Of a stretch of 64,000 nt of DNA, positions 1-10,347 are shown piece by piece. The number at the start of each line of letters is the position of its first letter. Within the stretch, counting starts at the first letter, position 1. The notes beneath the pieces are model-generated. The model saw only the letters and a program-made list of their open reading frames with translations, searched no databases and was not told where the DNA came from. Source of the DNA: Siphonodentalium dalli (Eukaryota > Mollusca > Scaphopoda > Gadilida > Siphonodentaliidae); NCBI GenBank assembly GCA_032622095.1, contig CP136068.1:116981509-117045508 (forward strand), read 5' to 3'. The position numbers and the translations under genes were made by a program.

Positions 1-424
1 TTTACTGGACTCGTTTTGTAAATTTCGCTATAAACTGGGGACGAGTTGTAGATCCTCTATGTATTTGTGATATGTTTCAAGTAAAGGAAGGTGTAAGGAT
101 AGTTGAGGAGAGTCATTCTCACTGAATGCCTCGCCTTTTTCGATCACCTTGGTTTTGTTTTGTAGTTGTATCTCAAGTTGGGACGACAAAATACACATTG
201 CACAAAAGTATTTTCCATTGTTGACTCCGCGCCTTTGTGCCACCACTACAGGAAGTCCCGTGACTTTGTCTCGAAAAAGTGTAGACGTTGAACATTTGTT
301 GTTAATTTGTTGTTAGTTGTAAATTTTGTGTGACGTCACAGGTACGCACACCGGTTACCTATACACGACCAGAACTCGGCGCTGCGCGCCAATCTGGATT
401 GTTATTATCCGAAAGTAGGTAATA
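1..424. other. no supported feature
   Basis: AT-rich single-copy-looking DNA. I see no splice-bounded coding block, no repeat shared with the rest of the window and no RNA gene. The 72-codon minus-strand frame here has no recognisable domain. Confidence 0.4.
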
Positions 425-715
425 TTCGAACTGTGGTCTAAAAACAACAAATTTCATTAACATTACAAACTTTTCGGGGTATCATATTTTCAGTACAAAT
501 TCAATATCAATTTTGGGATTAAATTTTCAAATAATGTCGTGTCAGGCATAAACTTTGCAATTGATGAATCTTTTGGCCTATGTTATGGGGTGAGACAACC
601 CAACACACAATCCGCTTGTTGTCACATGCCTGCATGACTGATATATGGCTAACATCCGGTATGTATAACGGGTGATGGCATCTATTGTTTTGACTCGCAG
701 ATTAGATTAACCATT
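425..715 (+). repeat. dispersed direct repeat, copy 1
   Basis: This stretch is recognisably related to 1190-1440. Both contain a GTACAAATTCAA block, then AATTTTCAAAT followed by GTCGTGTCAG, then TCTTTTGGCC, then a GGTATGTATA block and ACTCGCAGATT. The copies are about 770 bp apart in the same orientation and diverged by substitutions and small indels. Fragments of the same word set recur near 25.88 kb and 37.62 kb, so it is an old interspersed family and not a local duplication only. Confidence 0.55.
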
Positions 716-835
716 ATGTTACTAAATACTCATTTACGAGTAGTTCCCTTATGAAATGTTCAATTTCAATAAATTCATTAGGTCGTTCATTGAAATTATA
801 TCATCTGAACATATCCCAATTACTCTGCACTTAAT
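706..835 (+). mobile_element. fragment of TTAA/CCC MITE family (MITE-1)
   Basis: Contains the family's 5' signature, TACTAAATACTCATT followed by ACGAGTAGTT, then a decayed internal inverted repeat ending in ATCTGAACAT and a CACT block. The 3' half of the family is missing. The same order is seen in full at 38774-39028. Confidence 0.55.
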
Positions 836-1089
836 ATCTCGCCCTTTAGCCCAGTGGCGTAGGGTCAAAATTTAGCAAAATCGTGAGACCGGATTAAAGC
901 ATGAAACTTTGCCGATATGTAAAATGGGATACGGGAAACAATTTTGGAGGGGTGACCGAGCTGCGGGTCATGGTTCCGACCAGTCACGATTTTTTTGTTA
1001 ATCCACTGGACTACTTGTCAGAAATTGATGTATGCATGGTTATTATTTTTCCCATCTTTTGAGCCACGTTTTGGGAGGGAGCTGTCTAC
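836..1089. other. no supported feature
   Basis: No gene or repeat recognised. Confidence 0.35.
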
Positions 1090-1270
1090 ATTGTATATCC
1101 CCTTGAAGCATATATAAATTTCCAAGTCTGAATTTTCCAACTGATATACCGAATACATTGCAACTGTTGCAAATTTCCAACTAATTGCCAACAAGAATTT
1201 ACAATAAATGCTAAACTGAATATCAAATTGTCGTACAAATTCAAACTAATTTTGGCCTGAAATTTTCAAA
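1090..1270 (+). repeat. TTCCAACT-rich dispersed family
   Basis: The octamer TTCCAACT recurs at short intervals with variants such as TTTCCAAGT and GCAACTGTTG, alternating with AAATTTTC. The same texture is found at 36320-36560, 37165-37450 and 62500-63060. It is a dispersed non-coding family of unknown class. The boundaries are approximate. Confidence 0.45.
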
Positions 1271-1440
1271 TGTCGTGTCAGACATGATATGACTTTTCCA
1301 ATTGTTGAGTCTTTTGGCCAAAGTTATGGAGATGAGTTGTTGCGATGCACGTCCCTGTTTGACTGAGATATCGATAGTACGCGGTATGTATAGCCGGTGG
1401 TGCCATCGCTTGATTCCACTCGCAGATTTAGATTAACGAT
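1190..1440 (+). repeat. dispersed direct repeat, copy 2
   Basis: Partner of 425-715, with the same order of blocks. It overlaps the end of the TTCCAACT-rich stretch, so the two may be parts of one longer ancient element. Confidence 0.5.
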
Positions 1441-2379
1441 TCTCCGCGCCAGGAAATAAGACCTCACTGTAGAAATATTTACGGTGTCGACACCTAATAA
1501 GAAACCATCTCAATTTCTCGGTTGTTAGTGCGGACTTATCATAAATTTGATGTATGGTTGCGGTTTTTCACATCTTCTGAACACCCTTTTCTGATGCGTA
1601 TATACGCGGACTATAAAAATTATATAAATTCCCCATGTTTGTCGAATCGTTATTGATATTTTAATGCCATTTTTCATTCAAACTCGACAACCGAGTCGTG
1701 GATGGGAAGTGATTTATTGAAATTGGTGTATTTTCGATCGATTCCTGGTCGTTTTCGCTTCTGTTATATGTTTGTCTTGCACGGTGCGTGATCTTTGTTA
1801 CAAGTGGTAACCGTATGATTGAGTTTGGCTAAACGCCCATTAGAGATTTCGAATTCGATTTCTTGCAAATGTTCCACTGAGTGATCTGGCATTCTCCAAT
1901 CCAGTTTTCAACTACTTCTGTTGGTCAGGAACGTGGCTAAATGTCCTCCTGTTTTCAAATTTTCACCACCCCAATGTACTGTAAACAGCGCAAAACTTAT
2001 TTCGAACATATTATTGTCGTACACTTTCTTTCACAACATGATTATCGACGAAGTGTACACGCTTCAGTAACATGATCCGTGTCAAGAGGGCGTAGTTACT
2101 TGTGTCTAGTTATGCTGAAATAGAAATGAAGCCATAACTCTATCCAAAATGGCGAGCAAAATTATAAAAAATTGACAGTGTTTGCTAAATGTCAACAGGT
2201 CGTGTCCATTTATACGAAAAATATATCTCAATTGAAATGCCTGGATGTCGACCGTGTCCTGTATAACGGGTGTTACAAACAAACGAGTGCCCAGGCTATC
2301 CATCCAACTTTATTATCAAATGAAACAAAGAGCGTCCTATTCCAAACAGCGGGTTTCATAATTTCCAAACCACCCAATC
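1441..2379. other. no supported feature
   Basis: AT-rich sequence with only short open frames on either strand. I recognised no repeat shared with the rest of the window and no splice-bounded exon. Confidence 0.35.
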
Positions 2380-2655
2380 TAAATATATCCAACTAGTATC
2401 CCAAACCATCAAAGTGTGTCCCATCCACCCAACTAGGGTGACAAACCATATAACGGGTGTCCCATAACCACACACATAATGCCCCAAACCAACAAATGAG
2501 TGCCCCAAACCAACCAAGTGGTGCCAAAATACATAGCGAATAATTTAAACCACCATAAATGTCCAACACCATCCGATTAGAGACTCAAATATTATACTTA
2601 GTGTCCCCAAATAAGTGTTCCAGACAATCTATGAAGTCTTCTAAACCAACCAAAC
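2380..2655 (-). repeat. 21-bp degenerate minisatellite, minus-oriented part
   Basis: Irregular units read as AACCA...AGTGTCCC, which is the reverse complement of the units found downstream. The period is near 21 bp where it can be measured, and identity between units is low. The array changes orientation near position 2655, where an ACCAAACCAC block meets GGGACACTCG. Confidence 0.6.
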
Positions 2656-3843
2656 CACGGGACACTCGTCGGATGGTTTAGGAAACTCGTTTGACATCTG
2701 GGACACTCAATTTATCATTGGAATACCAGATGGATAGCTCTGTACATTACCTTGACCATGACACTCATTAGATGTGTTTAGGCACTCAATGGGTGTTTTA
2801 TAACACGAGTTGGGGCGGTCTTAGAAATTCCCGATGAACCGAAACACTCGATGTGTGGTTTAGGTCACTGGTTTTGGACACTGCTGGGATGGCTTTGTAC
2901 ACCCTGCGTGTAGTTTACGGTAACAGTTGGATGGTTTGGGATAACACATTGGTGGTTTGATACACCCATTGTGTGGTTTTGGGACACTAAGTAGTGGTTT
3001 GGTACACTCATTACATATCTTCGGACACTCAACATGTGGTTTGGTACACTTCTTGAGTCGTTTGGAACTCTCAAACGGCGGCTTGGGACACACATATGGC
3101 GGTTTATGGCTCTCGATGGATGGCCTGGGAAACTGCTTCGTGGTTTATGGTAGTCATTGGATGGTATGGAACACTTATTTAGCCGATTAGGAAACCCAAT
3201 TAGGGACACTACCTGAGTGGGTTGGAACACTCGGTGGATAGTATGGGACACTCATATCGTGGTTTCAGACACCTGTTAGTTGGTTTGGTGCACTTCATTT
3301 GTGGTTTTGAGAATTCATCGGAAGTAATGGTATTGAACACTTGTGGTGTGGTTATGGGCACTACCTGCGTGGGCTGTGCAACCATTGTATGGGTTGGGTC
3401 ACCACTCGTGTGGATTGGATCACTCATTTGATCGTTTTGGAACATTTGTTGTGTGCTTTTCGACACCCTTTGTATGCTTTGGGACACTAGTTGTGCTATT
3501 ATGACTTGTACATCCGGTGTGTGGTTTGGGACACTCGTCGGATGGTTTGGAACAATATGGTGTGACTCAAACCACATTACCTGGGTGGTGTGGGGCCACT
3601 CGTATGGTTTGTGAGACTCACTGGATGGTGTGGAACACTCATTGGTTGGATTGTGAAACCCTTTGGTTGTTTGGGATACTCGCTGGTTGTTTGCCTCACC
3701 CGTTGCGTGGCTTGGATCATTACACGTGTTGTGATACCCGCTGGTTGGTTTCGGACAACACAAGTATGGTTTGTGGCACTCATTGTGTGGTTTTTGGGAC
3801 TTTTGATATTTTAGGGTTGTCATATCGTGGCGTGTGACACACG
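2656..3843 (+). repeat. 21-bp degenerate minisatellite, plus-oriented part
   Basis: More than 50 diverged units of the form GGGACACTCATTG followed by a GTGGTTT-like end. Unit length is close to 21 bp over long stretches (for example 2990-3140). Because 21 is a multiple of three, the minus strand stays open and reads as a seven-residue repeat of the type C-P-K-P-x-x-E. That explains the 229-codon minus-strand frame at 3209-3898. No start context, splice site or conservation argues for a real protein. Related units recur within the duplicated segments at 4310-4580 and 6235-6640. Confidence 0.75.
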
Positions 3844-4759
3844 TTGGACGGTTTTGGACACTACCTGAGACACTCGATGTATGGCATGGGACAACCATTG
3901 TCCGGACTGTGTGGTAGCTCGGTCAGTAGAGTGACCTCCCCCATATCGCAATCCACAACCTCACTCAGCACATTCCTACTCGACTTTCAAGGAACATCCC
4001 ACTGACAAGAAAGAGACAAACCATCGAGTAACCCATAAGCGATTTATCTATACGTATACCCTCCATGCATATAATCCAGTTAAATGTAACCATTATGTGA
4101 TACATAACTATATAGCCGTGCATTGTACAAGACATTTTGACCGCCTATCGTAACATCTATTCATCTTTAAGGGGGTGGCAGTAAGACAGTCTAGTCTGAC
4201 TATGCCACCCCCTCGAATATACAATACAATATTTGTAAAATGTATTATGCATTAATATGTGTATATTAAAATAAAATATCCTATCCTATCCTAATCTAAT
4301 GTACTGATATTTTTATTGGTTTGTTTGGGAATTTCGTTGGATGGTTAAGGACACCAGTTGGTGGATTCTGACCCTCATTTTGTGGATCAGTACATATGTT
4401 GTGTGGTCGCTTGGGACACTAACTGGATGGTGTTTGACACACCGTGTACGGATTGGGACATTCTCTTGTTGGTTCATGATACTATAGGTGATTTTGAGGA
4501 TCAGTACACAAGTTGTATGTTGCTTGGGATATTCGTTGAGTGGTTTCGGACACGTATTGGATATATATGGACGCTAGGTGGGTGAATTTTAACTGATGAC
4601 ATATACGTGTATTAACTATATTCAATATGATCAGATTAAAATACACATATTTGGAAGTTCGAGTCAGGGGCAAAATCCTCGTTAAATGACTCACAATTGT
4701 CGGATATGGACTGAACATGATAATTGTTTTCACAACTGACCATTCCCACAAATAGTGTC
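3844..4759 (+). repeat. segmental duplication, copy 1
   Basis: Nearly identical to 5759-6800. It begins at TTGGACGGTTTTGGACAC, includes a hairpin, an AATAAA-type stretch, a short (TATCC)n tract and several 21-bp minisatellite units, and ends near AATAGTGTC. Copy 2 has about 125 bp more, inserted after CAGTACACAAGTTGT and made of further minisatellite-type units. This copy lies just outside the Helitron that contains copy 2. Confidence 0.9.
4171..4212. repeat. GGGGGTGGCA hairpin
   Basis: GGGGGTGGCA and TGCCACCCCC form a perfect 10-bp stem around a 22-nt loop. The second copy of the segment has the same structure at about 6088-6129 with one stem substitution. It is followed by an AT-rich region and an AATAAAATATCC tail with TATCC repeats, which resembles the 3' end of a short retroelement. 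Confidence 0.6.
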
Positions 4760-4959
4760 CGTATAAATGGGATCGATCTCATGAAATTTTACGAAAATTA
4801 TCCACAATTGACTACTTCCGGTCGCCATTGTGTCCATCATCTTGGATGGTATATATAATAATAACTAGGGGATTGCCCGTCAAAATGACGGGTATATAAA
4901 TGTTCTTCGTTACTTTCTGGTCTCCACGGCCATGAACACATTATCATTTCTATATTAGC

Positions 4960-5345
4960 AATGGATTGGTCATACTTCTCTTTCACCGGAGGCGCGTGGG
5001 AACACTTTATTGAACTAAAACTGTATTTTTTACCCCCACCCTACCCCACATTTGTGCATGCACATTTGGAACGCAACAAAATCAACTTGTTATTTTATTA
5101 CTCTATTTACTTACTGATATAGACTCCATTTGGGAGCGTTTATTCAGCGGTGGAGAGACCTACGGTCCTCTTTGTGTGCTATATATGAGCCTATGGCTCG
5201 GGAACACTTTTTTCACAGAAAAACTGTAGTTTCTACTACCACCCACATATATGCATGCGCATATGGAATGCAACAAAAATCAACTTATAGTTCTGTATTA
5301 CTATTATATATAGTCCAGTATAACTGAAACAGAGCCTTTATTCAG
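4960..5345. repeat. two diverged tandem repeats of about 180 bp in the Helitron
   Basis: Both units run from a GGAACACTTT block through an AAACTGTA block, a short GCATGC block, GCAACAAAA, TCAACTT and a GTTTATTCAGC-type end. A third, truncated end (GGGAGC, then TTTATTCAGCAGCG) sits near 5420-5450. Tandem cores are common inside Helitron-type elements. Confidence 0.55.
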
Positions 5346-5677
5346 CAACCGAGTGGACTGCAGCCCCTTTGTGCGCTTCGCGCACATACATTATGATATT
5401 TTTAAACAGGCTCCCTTCGGGAGCTTTTATTCAGCAGCGTATATAGGTCTAATGTCACAGGCCCTTGCACTGCGGCCCATTTGCCCACTTCGCGCCCATT
5501 TTTAGATTATATAAAAAGTTAATTATCAATTTGCCGTCTTCCGTATATGTACTCCTTCGATTCCACACACAATGTACAACTTTCATAACAAAGAGACAAT
5601 CCATTATTTATATTAACACTGAAGTGGCATATTATAAGACCGTTTAGCACCAATTTCCAACGACGGTATAGAACGTT

Positions 5678-5758
5678 CTAGTATCGACTCTACACCCCAT
5701 GCACTTCCACGGCAAAAGCAACATGCGTTAATTATATTCACATTCAAACTGATATGAC
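5678..5758 (+). repeat. 81-bp direct repeat, left
   Basis: Starts at CTAGTATCGACTCTACACC and ends at CTGATATGAC. The same 81 bp occur at 6801-6881 with one obvious substitution (ATGCG versus ATGCA). The pair exactly brackets the second copy of the segmental duplication. Confidence 0.9.
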
Positions 5759-6800
5759 GGTTGGACGGTTTTGGACACTACCTGAGACACTCGGTGTATG
5801 GCATGGGACAACCATTGTCCGGACTGTGTGGTAGCTCGGTCAATAGAGTGACCTCCCCCATATCGCAATCCACAACCTCACTCAGCACATTCCTACTCGA
5901 CTTTCAAGGAACATCCCACTGACAAGAAAGAGACAAACCATCGAGTAACCCATAAGCGATTTATCTATACGTATACCCTCCATGCATATAATCCAGTTAA
6001 ATGCAACCATTATGTGATACATAATTATATAGCCGTGCATTGTACAAGACATTTTGACCGCCTATCGTAACATATATTCATCTTTAAGGGGGTGGCAGTA
6101 AGACAGTCTAGCCTGACTATGCCAGCCCCTCGAATATACAATACAATATTTGTAAAATGTATTATGCATTAATATGTGTATATTGAAATAAAATATCCTA
6201 TCCTATCCTATCCTAATCTAATGTACTGATATTTTTATTGGTTTGTTGGGGAATTTCGTTGGATGGTTAAGGACACCAGTTGGTGGATTCTGACCCTCAT
6301 TTTGTGGATCAGTACATATGTTGTGTGGTCGCTTGGGACACTAGCTGGGTGGTGTTTGACACACCGTGTACGGATTGGGACATTCTCTTGTTGGTTCATG
6401 ATACTATAGGTGATTTTGAGGATCAGTACACAAGTTGTGTGGTCGCTTGGGACACTAGTCGGATGATGTGTGACACACGGTGAATGCATTGGGACAATCT
6501 CTGGTTGGTTCTGGATGCAATAGGTGAGTGGTTCTTCGACATCGTTTCGTGGTTTGAACATTCCGTATGTTGCTTGGGATATTCGTTGAGTGGTTTCGGA
6601 CACGTATTGGATATATATGGACGCTAGGTGGGTCAATTTTAACTGATGACATATACGTGTATTAACTATATTCAATATGATCAGATTAAAATACACATAT
6701 TTGGAAGTTCGAGCCAGGGGCAAAATCCTCGTTAAATGACTCACAATATGGACTGAACATGATAATTGGTTTCACATCTGACCATTCCCACCAATAGTGT
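5759..6800 (+). repeat. segmental duplication, copy 2 (inside Helitron)
   Basis: Nearly identical to 3844-4759 and in the same orientation, but bracketed by 81-bp direct repeats. It contains one extra TATCC unit and about 125 bp of additional minisatellite-type DNA relative to copy 1. The arrangement looks like an insertion that duplicated 81 bp of its target, or a repair event with templated filler. Confidence 0.9.
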
Positions 6801-6881
6801 CTAGTATCGACTCTACACCCCATGCACTTCCACGGCAAAAGCAACATGCATTAATTATATTCACATTCAAACTGATATGAC
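6801..6881 (+). repeat. 81-bp direct repeat, right
   Basis: Partner of 5678-5758. Directly after it the Helitron sequence resumes with AATTAATTTATAGCG. Confidence 0.9.
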
Positions 6882-7204
6882 AATTAATTTATAGCGCCCA
6901 TTTTCAACAACTCTTTGGTAGAGCGCATCGAAATTTCGTCAATACAATAGCAACGCAAGTGTGGGTTTGTGTACGACGTCATATGACGTCATTTAGACAA
7001 ACGTCATAATAAATAGTGTCTACTTGGGTGCAAATACTGCATTTGGGGACCATATTAGATCTCATGTTTGCTTTCACCAATCGGCGTGAAATTATGTGAG
7101 TCACCTTTTACGACACAATATAGACCGTGGTCCAAATTTGAGCTACATTGCACGCTGCATGGTTGAAAAGTTATAAGCGCGCCAAAAGCGTGACCGAGTT
7201 ATAC

Positions 7205-7266
7205 ACAGATACACACACCCTCACACACACACCCCCACACACCCTCACACACGCAGACAGACGATG
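7205..7266 (+). repeat. CA-rich microsatellite
   Basis: Imperfect (CA)n with CCC interruptions, followed by CAGACAGACGATGGG. It sits about 20 bp inside the Helitron's 5' terminus. The Helitron pair at 8477-9277 has a CTGT-rich tract at a comparable position. Confidence 0.8.
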
Positions 7267-7599
7267 GGTTTTATATATATAGATAATGTGACGTCGCATA
7301 TGCCGCCATAACGTCATTGTCGTTTAGAAAACTCGAACAATACATTACAAAATACATGGACAATTCGTTCATTTTACGACGAATCCCTCGATGTTTGGAT
7401 ATATGCACGTTTGGTGTTGCATTAACCACTCCACGATCGTGAACATTTTAAAGGGTGAGCTTGAAAATATGTACGAAATACATATTTGGCTGCCACTTTT
7501 TTTCTGATTCGGAATCATTGATAATTTTGCCATAAGAAAACGCTAGTCCCTTAAATCCGTTTTAGGCGACACGTCGCCATCATCCACGCCTAGACGATT

Positions 7600-7815
7600 T
7601 ATGTATCACATAGTTACTGACAGTAGTAATCCCTTAGGCAATGCTCAGATAATAAGTTAACTTATTAACTGAACATTGCCCTTCAATAAATAAGGATTCT
7701 TTTGCATGGTTATCTGTTGTCTGCTTATTTTTCATGAAGCAGCTCCAGTATAATAATAGACCATTCGAATGTATAAGTGTATAACTGAACGGGATAATCC
7801 ATGCTGTTGACTATA
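7600..7815 (+). mobile_element. decayed MITE-1 copy
   Basis: Shares with the intact family the internal inverted repeat (CAGATAATAAGTTAACTTATT followed by AACTGAAC in decayed form), the TTCAATAAATAAGGATTC block, the GTCTGCTT block, AATAATAGACCATTC and TATAACTGA followed by ATAATCCAT. The outer ends are degraded. The remaining sequence to 8217 holds nothing else that I recognise. Confidence 0.65.
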
Positions 7816-8217
7816 CATATTTTATTGAATAATTAAATCACAATAAGATCGGAGCACAAGTGGTGGCACTTGGCCATTGGTCCTCTTCCACAATAAATGG
7901 TTAATGTCTATCAGGAGTGTCTTGCCAATATTCTCGTCTGTCCCCAGATTTCGTGCATGACCAGCACAACTAATCTATGGACCCTGACTTTACCATGCAT
8001 TCGCGTTCCTTCTGTGTTGTTTTCACAGCACTCGGCTTTACAGGATTGGCCCAAACTCGGCATCGATCCTCCTTAATATCTTAATGGAGGCCGACGTATC
8101 GATAGCCATTAGTTTAATAGAAACTTTACTCCAATTTAATCCCCGTTCAGTGTTAATCAATTGACGTGAACAGGATCTCAGACGACGTTTGCGGCAGACG
8201 GACACGTCTTGGGTAAG

Positions 8218-8476
8218 CACCAGACGACATCTAGAACGCGCGAAATGACGTGTTATTTTCTCTGTATTAAGTAGCCTGTCTACGGGTTGAGAATTTAATT
8301 GGGAGCGATAGCCGGTTGATGTATGGCCCCATTCTCATTTGGTTCTGAGAAGAAACATCGCTTTTCTGATTTGGTGTGCCACCACGACGCGTTCACGATG
8401 TTATTGAATAAGATGTCTTATTGACCTCCATCATAGGAGAATATATATACAGCTTTACTGGTATTTACATGCTTCA
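8218..8476 (+). repeat. tandem segment copy A, first part
   Basis: Start of the first copy of a roughly 540-bp segment that is repeated at 10348-10890 and, in part, at 10891-11090. The copy is interrupted by the Helitron pair at 8477-9277, resumes at 9278-9508, is interrupted again at 9509-10195 and ends at about 10347. A short relative of its start is found at 24279-24340, so the segment belongs to a dispersed family. Confidence 0.8.
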
Positions 8477-8889
8477 TCTCATATATATTTTGAAGACCTC
8501 TGTCTGTTTGTTTGTCTGTCTGTCTGTATGTTTGTCTGTATGTTTGTCATTAATACAAATCTACGATTCTCGACCGATCGGGACGAAACTTGGTACGTGT
8601 GTGTAGTTTGACCAGGCGGTGGACGTTGTCGTATTGGCGAGCCCGTGCGACGCCCGTGCAGCGCATGCGCAGACGAGATCTCGGAAACGGGTGGAGCTAT
8701 CGACTTAAAATTTGGTATGTGAATGTATCTTGCCCCGAATACGAATTTTATCGGGTCGCCGAGCCCGTGCGACGCCAGCTTCGCGCATGCGCAGACCAGA
8801 TCTCGGAAACGGGTGGAGCTAACGACTTGAAATTTGGTTTTTGAATAGCCCGGATGAATAGCCCGGACAACGTCGGGCTCATCGGCTAG
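8477..8889 (+). mobile_element. non-autonomous Helitron, tandem copy 1
   Basis: Begins with TCTCATATATATTTTG and ends with CTAG. Before the end is a hairpin, GCCCGGACAACGTCGGGC, and seven spacer bases. Inside are a CTGT-rich tract and two diverged core repeats of about 125 bp, each holding GCGCATGCGCAGAC and ATCTCGGAAACGGGTGGAGC. No coding sequence for Rep or helicase is present. The element is fused directly to an almost identical second copy. Confidence 0.88.
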
Positions 8890-9277
8890 TCTCATATATA
8901 TTTTGAAGACCTCTGTTTGTTTGTCTGTCTGTCTGTCTGTATGTCTGTCATTGATAAAAATCTACGATTCTCGACCGATCGGGACGAAACTTGGTACGTG
9001 TGTGTAGTTTGACCAGGCGGTCGTCCTTGTCGTATTGGCGAGCCCGTGCGACGCCCGTGTATCGCATGCGCAGACGAGATCTCGGAAACGGGTGGAGCTA
9101 TCGACTTGAAATTTGGTATGTGAATGTATCTTGCCCCGGATACGAATTTTATCGGGTCGCCGAGCCAGTGCGACGCAAGTGTCGCGCATGCACAGACCAG
9201 ATCTCGGAAACGGGTGGAGCTATCGACTTGAAATTTGGTTTTTGAATAGCCCGGACAACGTCGGGCTCATCGGCTAG
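8890..9277 (+). mobile_element. non-autonomous Helitron, tandem copy 2
   Basis: Starts with the same TCTCATATATATTTTG immediately after the CTAG of copy 1 and ends with the same hairpin and CTAG at 9274-9277. The next host base is T, and the base before copy 1 is A. The related segment at 10575-10605 reads GCTTCA directly followed by TGATATATATTTAATAATG, which is the pre-insertion site. Copy 2 is 25 bp shorter than copy 1, mainly through differences in the CTGT tract and near the 3' end. Confidence 0.88.
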
Positions 9278-9508
9278 TTATATATATATTTAATAATGTA
9301 TACACAAACAAAAACAAAATAAGAGAGACTCGTAGAGCGCATACAAATAAAGCCCACAGATAGAACACAAATACAATAAGAGAAACAAAATACAGATTAG
9401 AGAAAAACAAATAAAGAGAAAGAAAAAAAATACACCAAGACAAAAAAAATAAAGACAGCATTAAGCAGAGATAAATAATAACCTGCATATAATACCATAG
9501 CGTATAAG
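9278..9508 (+). repeat. tandem segment copy A, middle part
   Basis: A-rich purine stretch that follows the Helitron pair and matches 10590-10772. It ends with CGTATAAG (9501-9508), the left target duplication of the next insertion. Confidence 0.75.
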
Positions 9509-10195
9509 GGCTTATTCTCACTTTGCCGACGAGCCTGCAAAAATGTCGCCGGCAAGGTGTGATCGTCGCACCTATAGTCAGTATTAATTAAATAACAGTT
9601 TTCCCGGCTCCCGTTTGCAATGTTGTTTTAGCATGCCGCTAAACGAATTTCACATGAGACGTCATCAGATGAGCGATTTTCATGTTCACTCAGTGAAATA
9701 GTAGTAAACTGTTATTCGTATTGAGGCAAACAGCTGGTCTTCAACGACTTCAAATTCCGCATCAAATCACGTCGATCCGAGAATGTCCACTGGGTGTGTT
9801 GTAAGAATGCCTGTGGTGCCACCATCAACACATAGAACGAGATAGTTAGTTCTTCAATGAGTCAACACAACCATCTAGCCATCTTTTGTTGAAGTATTGT
9901 CGTGTATTTGTTATATGTTTGTTATCTCCCTGTATTTTATTAATTATTTTGCATCAATAAATAAATAAAACATGACATAGATTATTTCCTGATATCAACA
10001 TTGAATCAGCACCAAAGGTTCCAAAACCCTCGTTCCCAAATCATTAAAAACCTACAAAAAGAGAGGACAAACCATTAAAACACCAAAAGAAAAGAGGAAT
10101 AGACTATAAGCGGCAAATGATTGAAGTAAGGGATTATTGCCACCCCGTGCAGGTACCCCCGGAAACAATAGCCGTCGGCAAAGTGAGATGCTCCC
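9509..10195. mobile_element. 687-bp TIR DNA transposon (non-autonomous)
   Basis: Terminal inverted repeats of about 23 bp share the core CTCACTTTGCCGACG. The outer bases are GG at both ends. Both sides carry the 8-bp duplication CGTATAAG (9501-9508 and 10196-10203), and the paralogous segment at 10761-10785 has a single CGTATAAG with no insertion. Eight-base duplications are known for hAT, P and Merlin-type elements. The terminal sequence does not let me choose. I see no transposase frame inside. Confidence 0.85.
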
Positions 10196-10203
10196 CGTAT
10201 AAG

Positions 10204-10347
10204 GTATGCGATACGTAAATTGCGCCTAAATACATTTGGAGAATGAAATATAATTCAGATAGTGAGGTAGTGAACTCTATGCCATGATTTGCGGCGGATT
10301 GATGCAAAGTCACACGTAAGTGGTTAGAGTAATTTTTTATATTAGAA
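10204..10347 (+). repeat. tandem segment copy A, last part
   Basis: Resumes the segment after the TIR element with GTATGCG and runs through GCGGCGGATTGATGC to TATATTAGAACAC. It matches 10773-10890. Confidence 0.75.

Larger units (their letters stand above)
4865..7283 (-). mobile_element. non-autonomous Helitron, minus strand
   Basis: Read on the minus strand, the element starts at 7283 with TCTATATATATAAAACCC and ends at 4865 with CTAG. The end is preceded by a 17-nt hairpin, CCCGTCATTTTGACGGG, and seven spacer bases. The flanking bases are A on the 5' side and T on the 3' side, which is the insertion preference of Helitrons. There is no target-site duplication and no Rep/helicase coding, so it is a non-autonomous copy. 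It contains internal tandem repeats (4960-5345), a CA-rich microsatellite next to its 5' end, and a captured or inserted 1,042-bp segment (5759-6800). Without that segment and one 81-bp repeat it would be about 1.3 kb. Confidence 0.75.

Noticed and set aside
3209-3898. 229-codon minus frame, the longest in the window
   Set aside because: Lies in the 21-bp degenerate minisatellite. No start context, splice site or recognisable domain. Kept only as a finding about the repeat.
8479-9245. Arg-rich frames on both strands
   Set aside because: They lie in the non-autonomous Helitron cores and repeat with them.
9267-9521. 84-codon minus frame, Phe/Leu-rich, like a transmembrane protein
   Set aside because: Comes from an A-rich purine stretch in the duplicated segment. 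The related copy has a different, broken frame.
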